Shown in pieces: positions 8,767 to 18,427 of a stretch of 64,000 nt of DNA. The notes under the pieces are model-generated. The model worked only from the letters and a program-made list of their open reading frames with translations. It was not told the origin of the DNA and did not search any database. This DNA comes from Pseudoxanthomonas sp. (GTDB lineage Bacteria; Pseudomonadota; Gammaproteobacteria; Xanthomonadales; Xanthomonadaceae): contig NZ_PKDG01000022.1 in NCBI RefSeq assembly GCF_002863005.1, forward strand, positions 1 to 64,000, read 5' to 3'. The translations under genes and the position numbers were made by a program. Every line of letters begins with the position of its first letter. Position 1 is the first letter of the stretch.

Positions 8767-10122
8767 ATGCATCTGGCCGATACCCCGTTCGCAACGCCGC
8801 CGAAGCAGCCGCTGTACAAGCAGCTGTACTTCCAGGTGATCGTGGCCATCGTGCTGGGCGCGACGCTGGGCCACTTCGAGCCCGCGCTGGCCGAATCGAT
8901 GAAACCGCTGGGCGATGCCTTCATCAAGCTGGTGAAGATGATCATCGCGCCGGTGATCTTCCTGACCATCGTCACCGGCATCGCCGGCATGACCCACCTG
9001 CGCACGGTGGGCCGGGTGTTCGCCAAGGCGATGGCGTACTTCCTGTTCTTCTCCACGCTGGCGCTGGTGATCGGCATGATCGTCGCGCACGTGGTGCAGC
9101 CGGGCGCCGGCATGAACATCAACCCGGCCGACCTGGACCAGTCGGCGGTCAACGACTACGTGCAGAAATCGCACGAGCTTTCGCTGGTCGGCTTCCTGAT
9201 GGACATCATCCCGAAGACGCTGGTCAGCCCGCTGGTGGGCGACAACATCCTGCAGGTGCTGTTCGTGGCGGTGCTGTTCGGCCTGTCGCTGGCGCTGGTC
9301 GGCGAGAAGGGCCGCCCGGTACTGAACCTGCTGGAGGCGCTGACCGCCCCGGTATTCCGCCTGGTGCACATCCTGATGCGCGCCGCGCCGATCGGTGCGT
9401 TCGGCGCCATCGCCTTCACCATCGGCAAGTACGGCGTCGGCATGCTGGTCAACCTCGCGTGGCTGGTCGGGTCGTTCTATCTCACCTCGCTGCTGTTCGT
9501 GATCGTGATCCTCGGGCTGGTGTCATGGTGGTGCGGCTTCTCGATCTTCCGCCTGATCCGCTACCTCAAGGCCGAACTGCTGCTGGTGCTCGGCACTTCG
9601 TCGTCCGAGTCCGCACTGCCGTCGCTGATGGAGAAGATGGAGCGCGCCGGTGCGTCGAAGTCCGTCGTCGGCCTGGTCGTGCCCACCGGATACTCGTTCA
9701 ACCTGGACGGCACCAATATCTACATGACGCTGGCCGCGCTGTTCATCGCGCAGGCCACCAACACCGAGCTGAGCCTCGGCCACCAGATCATGCTGCTGCT
9801 GGTCGCGATGCTGAGTTCGAAGGGCGCCGCGGGCGTCACCGGTGCCGGCTTCATCACGCTGGCCGCCACGCTGGCGGTGGTGCCCGAAGTGCCGGTCGCC
9901 GGCATGGCGCTGATCCTGGGCATCGACCGCTTCATGAGCGAGTGCCGCTCGCTGACCAACTTCACCGGCAACGCGGTGGCCACGCTGGTGGTCGCGCGCT
10001 GGGAAAACGCGCTCGACCGCGATGCGCTGGCGCGCGCGCTGGGCGGGCCGTCCGCACCGATCGCCGCCGCGCCCGATCCGGCCGCAGGCCCGGGCGATCC
10101 GACACGACTCACGGCCGACTGA
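8767..10122 (+). CDS. dctA: C4-dicarboxylate/proton symporter DctA
   Basis: A 451-residue inner-membrane carrier of the DAACS family that imports succinate, fumarate and malate with cations. Diagnostic stretches are the serine-rich re-entrant loop [17 protein letters not shown], the motif [20 protein letters not shown] and, near the end, [19 protein letters not shown], which carries the conserved substrate- and cation-binding residues. The start at 8767 has GGAG seven bases upstream; the frame stays open further upstream but has no membrane or family similarity there. It is divergent from the hybrid kinase and 38 bases ahead of a TonB receptor gene. Confidence 0.95.
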   Translation: MHLADTPFATPPKQPLYKQLYFQVIVAIVLGATLGHFEPALAESMKPLGDAFIKLVKMIIAPVIFLTIVTGIAGMTHLRTVGRVFAKAMAYFLFFSTLALVIGMIVAHVVQPGAGMNINPADLDQSAVNDYVQKSHELSLVGFLMDIIPKTLVSPLVGDNILQVLFVAVLFGLSLALVGEKGRPVLNLLEALTAPVFRLVHILMRAAPIGAFGAIAFTIGKYGVGMLVNLAWLVGSFYLTSLLFVIVILGLVSWWCGFSIFRLIRYLKAELLLVLGTSSSESALPSLMEKMERAGASKSVVGLVVPTGYSFNLDGTNIYMTLAALFIAQATNTELSLGHQIMLLLVAMLSSKGAAGVTGAGFITLAATLAVVPEVPVAGMALILGIDRFMSECRSLTNFTGNAVATLVVARWENALDRDALARALGGPSAPIAAAPDPAAGPGDPTRLTAD

Positions 10123-10160
10123 CGCCGGCCACACCACGTCTTCAGAGGAGGGACTGAACG

Positions 10161-13100
10161 ATGCATGCCTTGAACCCACGCCGCGCTCCGCTGCGCAGCA
10201 GCCTGACGCTGGCCTTGCTGGCGGTGATCCATGCCGCGGCCGCGCAGGACGCCACCCCGCCCGCCGAACCGGCGGCGCAGTCCGCGCCCGCCGACGACGC
10301 GACCACGCTCGACAAGGTCGTGGTGGTCGGTTCGCACATCCAGGGCGCGGCCACCACCGATGCGCTGCCGGTGCTGGTGGTCGGCGCGGAGCAGATCGAT
10401 GCTGCCGGTGCGATCTCCGGCGACGAGCTGATGCGCACCATCCCGCAGATGGGCGACGTGCTGTTCGACGCCTCGAACAACCCGCAGACCAGCAACGCGG
10501 CGCGCGGTGACGTCAATTCGGTGAACCTGCGTTCGCTCGGCGTCGGCAACACGCTGGTGCTGCTCAACGGGCGCCGCCTGGTGCAGCACCCGACCAGCCA
10601 GGGCACGTCCGATACCGGTACGGTGCCGGTGCAGAGCTTCAATTCGAACGCGATCCCCGTCTCCGGCCTGGACCGCATGGAGATCCTGCTGGATGGTGCG
10701 GCGGCCATCTACGGCGCCGACGCGGTAGCAGGCGTGGTCAACACCGTGCTGCAGACCGACTTCGATGGCGTCAGCGCGAGCACGCGCTATGGCGGCGCCG
10801 AGGGCACCGGCATGAACGAGTTCGAAGTGAACCTGTTCGCTGGCCGCAATTACGATCGCGGCAATGTCTCGCTGTTCCTCAACTACGTCGACCGCTCCGA
10901 ACTGATGGCGGACGACCAGGACTTCACCGCGACCGACGACCTGCGTGCGCTGTTCGCGGACTATCCGGATTTCGCCGGCCTGTCCGCGCTCGATGGCCGG
11001 TCGTCGCACACGCCGTGGGCGCGCCTCACGGTGGGCCCGCGCGCGGTGATCCGGTCCAACGGCACGGCGGTGACGAACACCGCGGGCGCGTTCCGCATCC
11101 AGCCCTCCAGCTTCGGCTGCGGCGTCAGCCTCGGCAATGATCTCTGCCTGGCCAGCGGCAACCACAATTTCAACACCACCAACCGCGAAATGCGCTACGA
11201 CACGCGTTACGGCACCAGCGTGCGGCCGTCGGTGGAGCGCATCAACGTGTTCCTGACCGGCCATTACGACGTCACCGACACCGTCGAGGCGTTCGGCGAG
11301 GTCGGCTTCTACCACGCGGTCAGCGAAGCCACGCAGCCACCGGTGGTGAACCTCAACAGCCTGTGGATCCCGGCGACCAACTACTGGAATCCGTTCGGCG
11401 CGGCCACACTGCCCGATGGCTCGCCGAATCCGAACCGCCTGCCGGGGCTGACCAACGTGCCCGCCACCGGCCTGCCGGTGCAGATGAGCAACTACCGCTA
11501 TGTCGACGCCGGCTTCCAGCGCGTGCGCGTGGAGAACTACCAGGCGCGTTTCCTCGCCGGCCTGCGTGGCGAGTGGAACGGCTGGAACTGGGAGACCGCG
11601 CTGCTGTACTCCGAAGCCGAGGCCGAGGATCGTTCGCCCAACATCAACATGACCCTGCTGCAGCAGCAGCTGGCACTGGCCACGCCGGATGCCTACAACC
11701 CGTTCAGTGGCGGCTGCGTGTCCACGCCGACCTACGGCGACTGTTCGCCGAGTTCGCAGGCGGCGATCGACGGCATCGTGTTCGACCTGGTGCGCGAGTC
11801 GCGCACCACGCTGACGATGGCCGACTTCAAGATGAGCCGTGGCGACCTGTTCTCGCTGCCGGCCGGCGATGTCGGCATCGCCTTCGGTGCGGAAGCACGC
11901 CGCGAGACGCAGCGCGACGATCGCGATGCGAATCTCGATGGCACCTACACGTTCACCGACATGGTCACCGGCGAGACCAACCTGAGCAACGTGGCGGCGG
12001 TCAGTCCGAATCCGGATACGCGCGGCTCGCGCAACGTCGGCTCGGCCTACGTCGAGTTCGCGGTCCCGCTGGTGTCCGAGGACATGGGCATCCCGCTGGT
12101 GCATCGCCTGGACATGCAGCTGGCCGGCCGTTACGAGCACTACTCCGACTTCGGCTCCGTCGCCAAGCCCAAGGTGGCGCTGGCGTGGGACCTGGTGGAG
12201 GGCGTGCGCCTGCGCGGTTCTTACTCGGAAGGCTTCCGCGCGCCGAACCTGGAGCAGACGAACGCCACCCAGTACGCGCGCCTGGCCAGCGGCGTGGACC
12301 ACATCCGCTGCGAAGCCGACCTGCGCGCCGGCCGCATCGCCTCCTTCAGTGCCTGCGGTCAGAACACCGCCGGTGCGTCGCTGCTGGTCGCCGGCAATCC
12401 GGACCTGGAGCCGGAAGAGAGCACCAACACCTCGTTCGGCGTGGTGTTCCAGCCGACCTTCATCCCGGAGCGCTTCGGCAGCTTCACCTTCACCGTCGAC
12501 CGCTGGAAGATCAAGCAGGAGCAGATCGTCGGCCTGCTCGGCGCGCAGACCGCGCTGACGGTGGACTACCTGGCGCGCGTGGGTGGTGGCAGCAACCCGC
12601 TCGTCGTGCGCGAAGCGCCGACGCAGGAAGACGTCGACGCGTTCGCCGGTACCGGGATCGATCCCGTGGGCCGCGTCATCGCCATCAACGACCGCTTCAT
12701 CAACCTGCAGCCGCAGACCGCGGGCGGCCTGGACTTCGGCGTGGACTGGTCGCTGCGGCGCACGCGCCTCGGTTCGTTCTCGGTCAACCTCAACGCCACC
12801 CGCCTGCTGGAATTCACGCGTGATCCGGGCGACATCGTCAATGCGCTGTACGCCGCGCGTGCGGCCGGCACCATCGATCCGCTGACACCGTTGCCGGACT
12901 CCACCCAGCTGATCGGCCAGAACGGCCGTCCGGAATGGCGCGCCAGCGGTTCGCTGACATGGAACAAGGCGGCGTGGCGCGTGGGCTATTCGGCGCAGTA
13001 CATGAGCTCGTTCGAGCAGCCGCAGCTGCTGGGCCTCTCGGGCGATCCGTGGGTGGTCGACCAGCGCCTGACGCACAACCTGTATGGCCAGTACCGCTTC

Positions 13101-13238
13101 GCCGATGGCACCGCCGTGCGCCTGGGCGTGCGCGACCTGACCGACGAGGGCCCGTCGCTGGCCGATGGCGGTTATCGCGGGTCGCTGCACAATCCGTGGG
13201 GTCGCTACTGGTACGTCAACATCAGCCGTTCGTTCTGA
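10161..13238 (+). CDS. TonB-dependent outer-membrane receptor
   Basis: A 1025-residue receptor. A signal peptide ends near AAAAQD, followed by a Pro/Ala-rich linker and a TonB box (KVVVVGSHI). The plug domain has NSVNLRSLGVGNTLVLLNGR and GAAAIYGADAVAGVVN. A long 22-strand-type barrel follows and ends in aromatic NISRSF, the BAM recognition end. It is of the large Xanthomonadaceae/Caulobacter type, where such receptors take up plant- or peptide-derived nutrients; the ligand cannot be read from sequence. GGAGGG upstream supports the start. A secreted hydrolase gene follows 16 bases after the stop, with its ribosome-binding site over this stop codon, so the two are probably one operon. Confidence 0.92.
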   Translation: MHALNPRRAPLRSSLTLALLAVIHAAAAQDATPPAEPAAQSAPADDATTLDKVVVVGSHIQGAATTDALPVLVVGAEQIDAAGAISGDELMRTIPQMGDVLFDASNNPQTSNAARGDVNSVNLRSLGVGNTLVLLNGRRLVQHPTSQGTSDTGTVPVQSFNSNAIPVSGLDRMEILLDGAAAIYGADAVAGVVNTVLQTDFDGVSASTRYGGAEGTGMNEFEVNLFAGRNYDRGNVSLFLNYVDRSELMADDQDFTATDDLRALFADYPDFAGLSALDGRSSHTPWARLTVGPRAVIRSNGTAVTNTAGAFRIQPSSFGCGVSLGNDLCLASGNHNFNTTNREMRYDTRYGTSVRPSVERINVFLTGHYDVTDTVEAFGEVGFYHAVSEATQPPVVNLNSLWIPATNYWNPFGAATLPDGSPNPNRLPGLTNVPATGLPVQMSNYRYVDAGFQRVRVENYQARFLAGLRGEWNGWNWETALLYSEAEAEDRSPNINMTLLQQQLALATPDAYNPFSGGCVSTPTYGDCSPSSQAAIDGIVFDLVRESRTTLTMADFKMSRGDLFSLPAGDVGIAFGAEARRETQRDDRDANLDGTYTFTDMVTGETNLSNVAAVSPNPDTRGSRNVGSAYVEFAVPLVSEDMGIPLVHRLDMQLAGRYEHYSDFGSVAKPKVALAWDLVEGVRLRGSYSEGFRAPNLEQTNATQYARLASGVDHIRCEADLRAGRIASFSACGQNTAGASLLVAGNPDLEPEESTNTSFGVVFQPTFIPERFGSFTFTVDRWKIKQEQIVGLLGAQTALTVDYLARVGGGSNPLVVREAPTQEDVDAFAGTGIDPVGRVIAINDRFINLQPQTAGGLDFGVDWSLRRTRLGSFSVNLNATRLLEFTRDPGDIVNALYAARAAGTIDPLTPLPDSTQLIGQNGRPEWRASGSLTWNKAAWRVGYSAQYMSSFEQPQLLGLSGDPWVVDQRLTHNLYGQYRFADGTAVRLGVRDLTDEGPSLADGGYRGSLHNPWGRYWYVNISRSF

Positions 13239-13254
13239 GGAGCCTGCAGACGCG

Positions 13255-14556
13255 ATGCGAAGCACGAGCCGCCGCTGGATCGCCGCCACGCTCGCCGCGT
13301 TGGCCGCCTTCGTGCCGCCTCTCGGCGCGGCGGCCGCCGACACCGACGTCGCATTCGCCCCCGTGGCGTGTCCGGCGTCGGTCGGCGCGCAGGTCGACTG
13401 TCTCGAAGGGCAGGACGTGCATGGGGCCTGGCTGCTGGTCGCCATGCCGCGCCGCTGGAACCGCACGCTCATCGTGCATGCGCACGGCGGGCCGCGGCTC
13501 GGCGAGCCCAAGGCCGGGGATTCGGCGGAGGACCTCGACCGTTTCGCCGTCATGGTGCGGGAAGGCCATGCCTGGATCGGCACCACGTATCGCCGCGGCG
13601 GTTACGGCGTGCGGATGGCGGCGGCCGACGTGGAGCACAGCCGGCGCGTGTTCTGGTCGCGCTGGGGCCGTCCGGAACGCACGCTGTTGCACGGGCAGTC
13701 GTGGGGCGGCAACGTCGCGGCTAAGGCGGCGGAGCTGTATGCGCTCGACATCGATGGCCGGCCGAACTTCGATGGGGTACTGACCACCAACGGCCTGTTG
13801 TTCGGGGGCACGCGGGCATACGGCTTCCGCGCCGACCTGCGTGCGGTCTACCAGTACTACTGCCGCAACCATCCCGCCGTCGGGGAAGCGCAGTATCCGG
13901 TGTGGCAAGGGCTGCCCGCCGGCGCAAGGATGACCCGCGACGACCTGCGCAAGCGCGTGGACGCCTGCACCGGTGTCGACCAGCCGGCGTCGAAGCGCAC
14001 GCCCGCGCAGGCGGCGAACCTGCGCGACATCCTCGCCGTCACCGGCGTGGCCGAGCAGCAGCTGGTCGCGCACTTGGCGTGGGGGACGTTCCACTTCCAG
14101 GACATGGTGCAGAAGCGGCTGGGTGGCCGGAACCCCTTCGACAATCGCACCACCGTCTATCGTGGTTCGCGCGATGACACCGGACTCAACGCCGGCGTCG
14201 AGCGCTTCGCCGCCGATCCCGCCGCCGTCGCCCGGTTGGCCTACGACGCCGACCTGTCCGGCCTGATCGTGCTGCCCACCGTCACCGTGCATGCGCGCCA
14301 CGATCCGACCGTGTCGTACGACGCGGACGCGGCCTACAGGGCGATCGTCGCCGCGGCCGGCCGTGGCCACCTGCTGTTGCAGGCGCTGACCGATGAGCGC
14401 GACCACAGCCGCCTGCAGGACGCGACGTACGCGACCGCACTGCAGGTGCTCGAGCGCTGGCTCGACACCGGCACGCGACCGCCGGCCACGACCTTCGCCG
14501 AGACCTGCGCGCGCGCATCGCGGACACGCGCAGCGTGCCGTTTCATCGCGCCCTGA
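13255..14556 (+). CDS. Secreted alpha/beta-hydrolase-like protein
   Basis: 433 residues with a signal peptide (about 25 residues, ending at ALGAAAAD-type sequence). VHAHGGPRLGE near residue 80 fits an oxyanion-loop HGGP motif, and LLHGQSWGGNVAA holds the nucleophile elbow G-x-S-x-G. A late VHARHDPTVSYD fits the acid-loop region. Two cysteines near residue 40, the CTGVDQ cysteine and late cysteines suggest disulfides, consistent with export. The start at 13255 follows TGAGGAG, which overlaps the TonB receptor stop, so it is probably co-expressed and may process a substrate for that receptor. Substrate unknown. Confidence 0.72.
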   Translation: MRSTSRRWIAATLAALAAFVPPLGAAAADTDVAFAPVACPASVGAQVDCLEGQDVHGAWLLVAMPRRWNRTLIVHAHGGPRLGEPKAGDSAEDLDRFAVMVREGHAWIGTTYRRGGYGVRMAAADVEHSRRVFWSRWGRPERTLLHGQSWGGNVAAKAAELYALDIDGRPNFDGVLTTNGLLFGGTRAYGFRADLRAVYQYYCRNHPAVGEAQYPVWQGLPAGARMTRDDLRKRVDACTGVDQPASKRTPAQAANLRDILAVTGVAEQQLVAHLAWGTFHFQDMVQKRLGGRNPFDNRTTVYRGSRDDTGLNAGVERFAADPAAVARLAYDADLSGLIVLPTVTVHARHDPTVSYDADAAYRAIVAAAGRGHLLLQALTDERDHSRLQDATYATALQVLERWLDTGTRPPATTFAETCARASRTRAACRFIAP

Positions 14557-14626
14557 GTGCGTCCTGCATGACCACGGCGTGACGCAGCGCCGCAACGGCC
14601 CAAGTCCGGGCCCGGCGGGGAAGGGG

Positions 14627-14632
14627 TAGAAT
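14627..14632 (+). promoter_or_regulatory. Probable -10 box of maeB
   Basis: TAGAAT lies 39 bases upstream of the maeB ATG in an otherwise very GC-rich stretch. No clear -35 is visible. Confidence 0.4.
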
Positions 14633-14671
14633 TGCCGCTCCCCCGCCTTCACCACAGGCACCGTTTCCGCA

Positions 14672-16969
14672 ATGACGAACGACGATTTCAAGCAGGCCGC
14701 GCTGGAATACCACCGCCTGTCGCCGCCCGGCAAGATCAAGGTGGCACCGACCAAGCCGATGCTCACCCAGCGCGACCTGGCGCTGGCCTACTCGCCGGGC
14801 GTCGCGTTTGCCTGCGAGGCGATCGTCGAAGACCCGAACGCGGCCAGCGAGCTCACCGCGCGCGGCAACCTGGTGGCGGTGGTCACCAACGGCACCGCGG
14901 TGCTCGGCCTGGGCAACATCGGCGCGCTGGCCGGCAAGCCGGTGATGGAAGGCAAGGGCGTGCTGTTCCAGAAATTCGCCGGCATCGACGTGTTCGACAT
15001 CGAGATCAACGAGCACGACCCCGACAAGCTGGTCGACATCATCGCTTCGCTGGAGCCGACCTTCGGCGGCATCAACCTGGAAGACATCAAGGCGCCGGAG
15101 TGCTTCATCGTCGAGCGCAAGCTGCGCGAGCGCATGAAGATCCCGGTCTTCCACGACGACCAGCACGGCACCGCGATCATCGTGGGCGCCGCGGTGGTCA
15201 ATGCGCTGGAAGTGATCGGCAAGAAGATCGAGGACGTGAAGCTGGCCACCAGCGGCGCCGGCGCGGCCGGCATCGCCTGCCTGGACATGCTGGTCGCGCT
15301 GGGCCTGAAGCCGGAGAACATCCTGGCCTTCGACCGCGACGGCGTCATCTACACGGGCCGCCCGCACCTGGACCCGGACAAGGCACGGTATGCCCGCGAT
15401 ACCGACAAGCGTTCGCTGGCGGAGATCGTCGACGGCGCGGACATCTTCCTCGGCCTGTCGGCCGGCGGCATCCTGAAGCCGGAGATGGTCGCGACGATGG
15501 CGGACAGGCCCGTCATCCTGGCGCTGGCCAACCCGAACCCGGAAATCTCGCCGGCCGACGCCAAGGCCGTGCGCCCGGACGTCATCATCGGCACCGGCCG
15601 CAGCGACTATCCGAACCAGGTCAACAACGCGCTCTGCTTCCCGTACATCTTCCGCGGCGCGCTCGATGTCGGCGCCACCGTCATCAACGAGGACATGAAG
15701 GTGGCCTGCGTGCACGCCATCGCCAAGCTGGCGCGGCGCGAGGCCTCCGACCTGGGCAGCGCCTACGGCGACGACGTGCCGTGCTTCGGCCCCGAATACC
15801 TGATTCCGCGCCCGTTCGATCCGCGCCTGCTGGTGGAAGTGGCCGCGGCGGTCGCGCAGGCGGCGATGGACAGCGGGGTCGCGCTGCGTCCGATCACCGA
15901 CATGTGGGCCTACCGCGAGAAGCTGGGCCAGTTCGTCTACCGCACCAGCCTGATGATGAAGCCGGTGTACGACCGCGCGCGCGCCGACAAGAAGCGCGTG
16001 GTGTATGCCGAAGGCGAGGAAGAGACCGTGCTGCGCGCCGTGCAGACGGTGATCGACGAAGGCCTGGCGTTCCCGATCCTGATCGGCCGCCCGGACGTGA
16101 TCGATGCGCGCATCCAGCGCCTCAGCCTGCGCATGCGCGCCGGCGTCGACTTCGAGATCACCAACCAGGACGACGATCCGCGCTTCAACGACTACTGGCA
16201 GCACTACCATGCGCTGACCTCGCGCCGCGGCGTGACGCCGGCGGCGGCGAAGAACCTGATGCGTTCGCGGCCCACGCTGATCGCCGCCGTGATGGTGGCG
16301 CGTGGCGAAGCCGACGCGATGATCACCGGCCTGGTCGGCCGCTTCCACAAGAAGCTCGGCTACGTGCGCAGCGTGATCCCGCTGGACCCGGGTGTGCAGT
16401 CGACCTCGGCGATGACCGGCGTGATCAACAACCAGGGCGCGTACTTCTTCCTGGACACGCACGTGCAGGACGACCCGACCGCCGAGCAGATCGCCGAGGC
16501 CACGCTGCAGGCGGCGTACCGCCTGAAGCTGTTCGGCATCGAGCCGCGCATCGCGCTGCTGTCGCACTCCAACTTCGGCAGCCACGAGACGCCGGGTTCG
16601 ATCAAGATGCGCCGCGTGCGCGAGCTGTTGTTGAAGCGCAAACCCGACCTCAACGTCGATGGCGAGATGCAGGGCGACACCGCATGGGACGAGGTGCTGC
16701 GCAGCCGCATGATGCCAGGCAGCACGCTCTCGGGCCGCGCGAACCTGTTCGTCATGCCCAACCTGGACGCGGCGAACATCGCCTACAACATGGTGCGCGT
16801 GGTCACCGACGGCGTGGCGATCGGCCCGATCCTGATGGGCATCTCCAGGCCGGTCCACATCCTGACCACCAGCGCCACCCCGCGCCGCGTCATCAACATG
16901 ACCGCCATCGCCGCGGTCGATGCGCAGATCCGCCTGCAACGTGAGGCCGAGCGCAACGGACCGGGTTGA
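14672..16969 (+). CDS. maeB: NADP-dependent malic enzyme, MaeB type
   Basis: A 765-residue fusion. Residues about 1-430 are the malic enzyme: the YSPGVAFAC and [12 protein letters not shown] motifs, FHDDQHGTA with the metal and catalytic residues, a Rossmann motif [12 protein letters not shown], and LANPNPEI. Residues about 430-765 are a phosphotransacetylase-like domain ([10 protein letters not shown], then [13 protein letters not shown]), regulatory rather than catalytic in MaeB proteins. It oxidatively decarboxylates malate to pyruvate with NADP. It lies downstream of the dctA block, fitting growth on C4-dicarboxylates, and is followed by a strong terminator. Confidence 0.96.
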   Translation: MTNDDFKQAALEYHRLSPPGKIKVAPTKPMLTQRDLALAYSPGVAFACEAIVEDPNAASELTARGNLVAVVTNGTAVLGLGNIGALAGKPVMEGKGVLFQKFAGIDVFDIEINEHDPDKLVDIIASLEPTFGGINLEDIKAPECFIVERKLRERMKIPVFHDDQHGTAIIVGAAVVNALEVIGKKIEDVKLATSGAGAAGIACLDMLVALGLKPENILAFDRDGVIYTGRPHLDPDKARYARDTDKRSLAEIVDGADIFLGLSAGGILKPEMVATMADRPVILALANPNPEISPADAKAVRPDVIIGTGRSDYPNQVNNALCFPYIFRGALDVGATVINEDMKVACVHAIAKLARREASDLGSAYGDDVPCFGPEYLIPRPFDPRLLVEVAAAVAQAAMDSGVALRPITDMWAYREKLGQFVYRTSLMMKPVYDRARADKKRVVYAEGEEETVLRAVQTVIDEGLAFPILIGRPDVIDARIQRLSLRMRAGVDFEITNQDDDPRFNDYWQHYHALTSRRGVTPAAAKNLMRSRPTLIAAVMVARGEADAMITGLVGRFHKKLGYVRSVIPLDPGVQSTSAMTGVINNQGAYFFLDTHVQDDPTAEQIAEATLQAAYRLKLFGIEPRIALLSHSNFGSHETPGSIKMRRVRELLLKRKPDLNVDGEMQGDTAWDEVLRSRMMPGSTLSGRANLFVMPNLDAANIAYNMVRVVTDGVAIGPILMGISRPVHILTTSATPRRVINMTAIAAVDAQIRLQREAERNGPG

Positions 16970-16989
16970 TGGGTCCGAGCCCTGGAGAG

Positions 16990-17015
16990 AAAAAGCCCCG
17001 CATGCGGGGCTTTTT
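16990..17015 (+). terminator. Rho-independent terminator after maeB
   Basis: Perfect stem AAAAAGCCCCGC / GCGGGGCTTTTT with a two-base loop, followed by more pyrimidines, 20 bases after the maeB stop. Confidence 0.9.
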
Positions 17016-17040
17016 CTTGGTCGGTGTCCAGGACTTCAGG

Positions 17041-17107
17041 TGTGGGAGCGACGTGAGTCGCGATGGGCTACCGGTAAAGCCTCATCGCGACTTACGTCGC
17101 TCCCACA
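17041..17107. repeat. Xanthomonad dispersed inverted repeat
   Basis: Two 25-base arms, TGTGGGAGCGACGTGAGTCG onward and its near-exact complement ending ACGTCGCTCCCACA, face each other across 17 bases. This sequence family is common between genes in xanthomonads. It lies between convergent maeB and the STAS gene. Confidence 0.75.
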
Positions 17108-17121
17108 ACCTTGCTTTGCGG

Positions 17122-17505
17122 CTAGTCCTCTTCCTCCCCATCCAGGATCCGCCGCTGCAACGCATCCAGGTAGGCATCGGCATCGGCGCTGGATTCGAAG
17201 ATCTCGTCCATCGGCACCGCCTGCACGATCTCGATGACCTTGCGGATCTGTTCCTGCGGATGCACCACCAGCAGGCGGCCTTCGTGCGGGGCGAGCGCCT
17301 TGCGCGCCTTCAGGATGCTGCGCACGCCGGCGCTGCTGATGTAGTCCAGGTGCGCCAAGTCCAGTACCAGTGCCTGCGGGCGCGCCGCCAGCATCGGCGC
17401 CAGTGCGTCGTCGAGCTGGCCGTGGCTGGCGGTGTCCAGCCGGCCGCCCAGCACCACGTACTGGTTGCCGTTGACGGGCGGGTAGACCTCAATCTCCAAA
17501 GTCAT
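17122..17505 (-). CDS. STAS-domain anti-sigma factor antagonist (second copy)
   Basis: A 127-residue single-domain protein of the RsbV/SpoIIAA type. The phospho-acceptor loop reads LDYISSAGVRSI near residues 54-63, so the regulatory serine is kept. It is closely related to the STAS protein just upstream on the same strand (shared ALAPxL, LVLDL, YISSAG, KARKxLAPH, AYLD), so the pair is a local duplication. It differs in the charged acidic tail (DGEEED) and near its N-terminus. It lies about 100 bases after the first copy and may have its own ribosome-binding site or promoter. It probably binds the anti-sigma-like kinase encoded upstream in the module. Confidence 0.88.
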   Translation of the reverse strand: MTLEIEVYPPVNGNQYVVLGGRLDTASHGQLDDALAPMLAARPQALVLDLAHLDYISSAGVRSILKARKALAPHEGRLLVVHPQEQIRKVIEIVQAVPMDEIFESSADADAYLDALQRRILDGEEED

Positions 17506-17606
17506 CGGGCATCTCGGTGAAGCGGATCTGCCGGGTGGGGGAAGCCCGGGGAGGCAGGGAGGCAGCGCTGGATCGTAAAACAAATGCGGGCCGAGGGTGC
17601 GGCGGC

Positions 17607-17993
17607 TCAGTCGTCGTCCTCGGCGGCGTCCAGCACCTTGCGCTGCATCACGTCGAGATAGGCATCGGCCTCCGCCGTGGACGAGAAGATCTCGTTCAAC
17701 GGCACGGCCTTGACCATGTCCAGCACTTTCTGGATCTGCGGCTGCGGATTGACCAGCAACACCTTGCCGCCGTGCGGTGCCAGCGTCTTGCGCGCCTTGA
17801 AGATGGAACGGATGCCGGCGCTGCTGATGTACTCCAGCCCGGACAGGTCCAGCACCAGCGAGTGCAGCTGGCGGGTCAGCAACGGCGCCAGCGCTTCGTC
17901 GAGGTCTTCGTACGTGTGGGTGTCGAGCCGGCCACGCAGCAGCGCGCGCTGGCTGCCCTTGCCCGGGGGATGGAACTCGATTTCCAGGCTCAT
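17607..17993 (-). CDS. STAS-domain anti-sigma factor antagonist (first copy)
   Basis: 128 residues, RsbV/SpoIIAA type, with the phospho-acceptor loop LEYISSAGIRSI. In the family the serine is phosphorylated by an RsbW-type kinase, which releases the partner, and is dephosphorylated by an RsbU-type PP2C phosphatase. Both of those are encoded directly upstream. Its ATG overlaps the stop of the kinase gene by four bases, indicating translational coupling. The C-terminal AAEDDD tail is unusually acidic. Confidence 0.9.
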   Translation of the reverse strand: MSLEIEFHPPGKGSQRALLRGRLDTHTYEDLDEALAPLLTRQLHSLVLDLSGLEYISSAGIRSIFKARKTLAPHGGKVLLVNPQPQIQKVLDMVKAVPLNEIFSSTAEADAYLDVMQRKVLDAAEDDD

Positions 17994-18427
17994 GCGGACG
18001 TCTCCTCGGTGGGAATGCGCAGCGCCAGGCGCAGCACGTTGTAGTTACCCATTCGCTGATAGGTGGCCATTTCGGCCACCTGCCGGACCAGGTGCAGGCC
18101 CAGCCCGCCGGTGGGCCGGTCGAGGATGTCCGCATCCAGGTCGGGGGCAGGTTGCTCCAGCGGATTGAACGGCGCGCCGCTCTCGCGGAATTCCAGGGTC
18201 AGCACATGGTCGCGGATCGCGATGTCCACGCACAGTTCGTGTTCTTCGGCGTCCACCCGCGCCAGGTCGCCGTGCTCGATGGCGTTGCTGGCCAGTTCCT
18301 CGACGATCAGCCTGACGTCGCCCTGGATGGCACGGCTGACGCCATTGTTGGCCAATACGGCTTCCAGCGAGGCGTTGAGGTCGTCCACGCGGGCGTGCTC
18401 ACGCGGGATGAACAGTCGCATCTGCAT
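17990..18427 (-). CDS. RsbW-type anti-sigma regulatory kinase (HATPase_c)
   Basis: A 145-residue GHKL ATPase domain. The N-box is VEELASNAIEHG, G1 lies in EFRESGAPFNP (a reduced form, as usual in RsbW proteins) and G2 in PTGGLGLHLVRQ. In the family this kinase phosphorylates a STAS antagonist and sequesters a sigma factor or other target. Its start lies inside the 3' end of the phosphatase gene and its stop overlaps the first STAS start. No sigma gene is nearby, so the final target is unknown; some Gram-negative homologues control diguanylate cyclases, secretion or biofilm instead. An alternative ATG lies two codons downstream. Confidence 0.88.
   Translation of the reverse strand: MQMRLFIPREHARVDDLNASLEAVLANNGVSRAIQGDVRLIVEELASNAIEHGDLARVDAEEHELCVDIAIRDHVLTLEFRESGAPFNPLEQPAPDLDADILDRPTGGLGLHLVRQVAEMATYQRMGNYNVLRLALRIPTEETSA

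Noticed and set aside
9720..13586. A 1288-codon open frame antisense to the TonB receptor
   Set aside because: Its product is low-complexity Arg/Ala/Val/Gly with no motif, as expected from the opposite strand of a GC-rich gene; the receptor on the plus strand has full family signatures.
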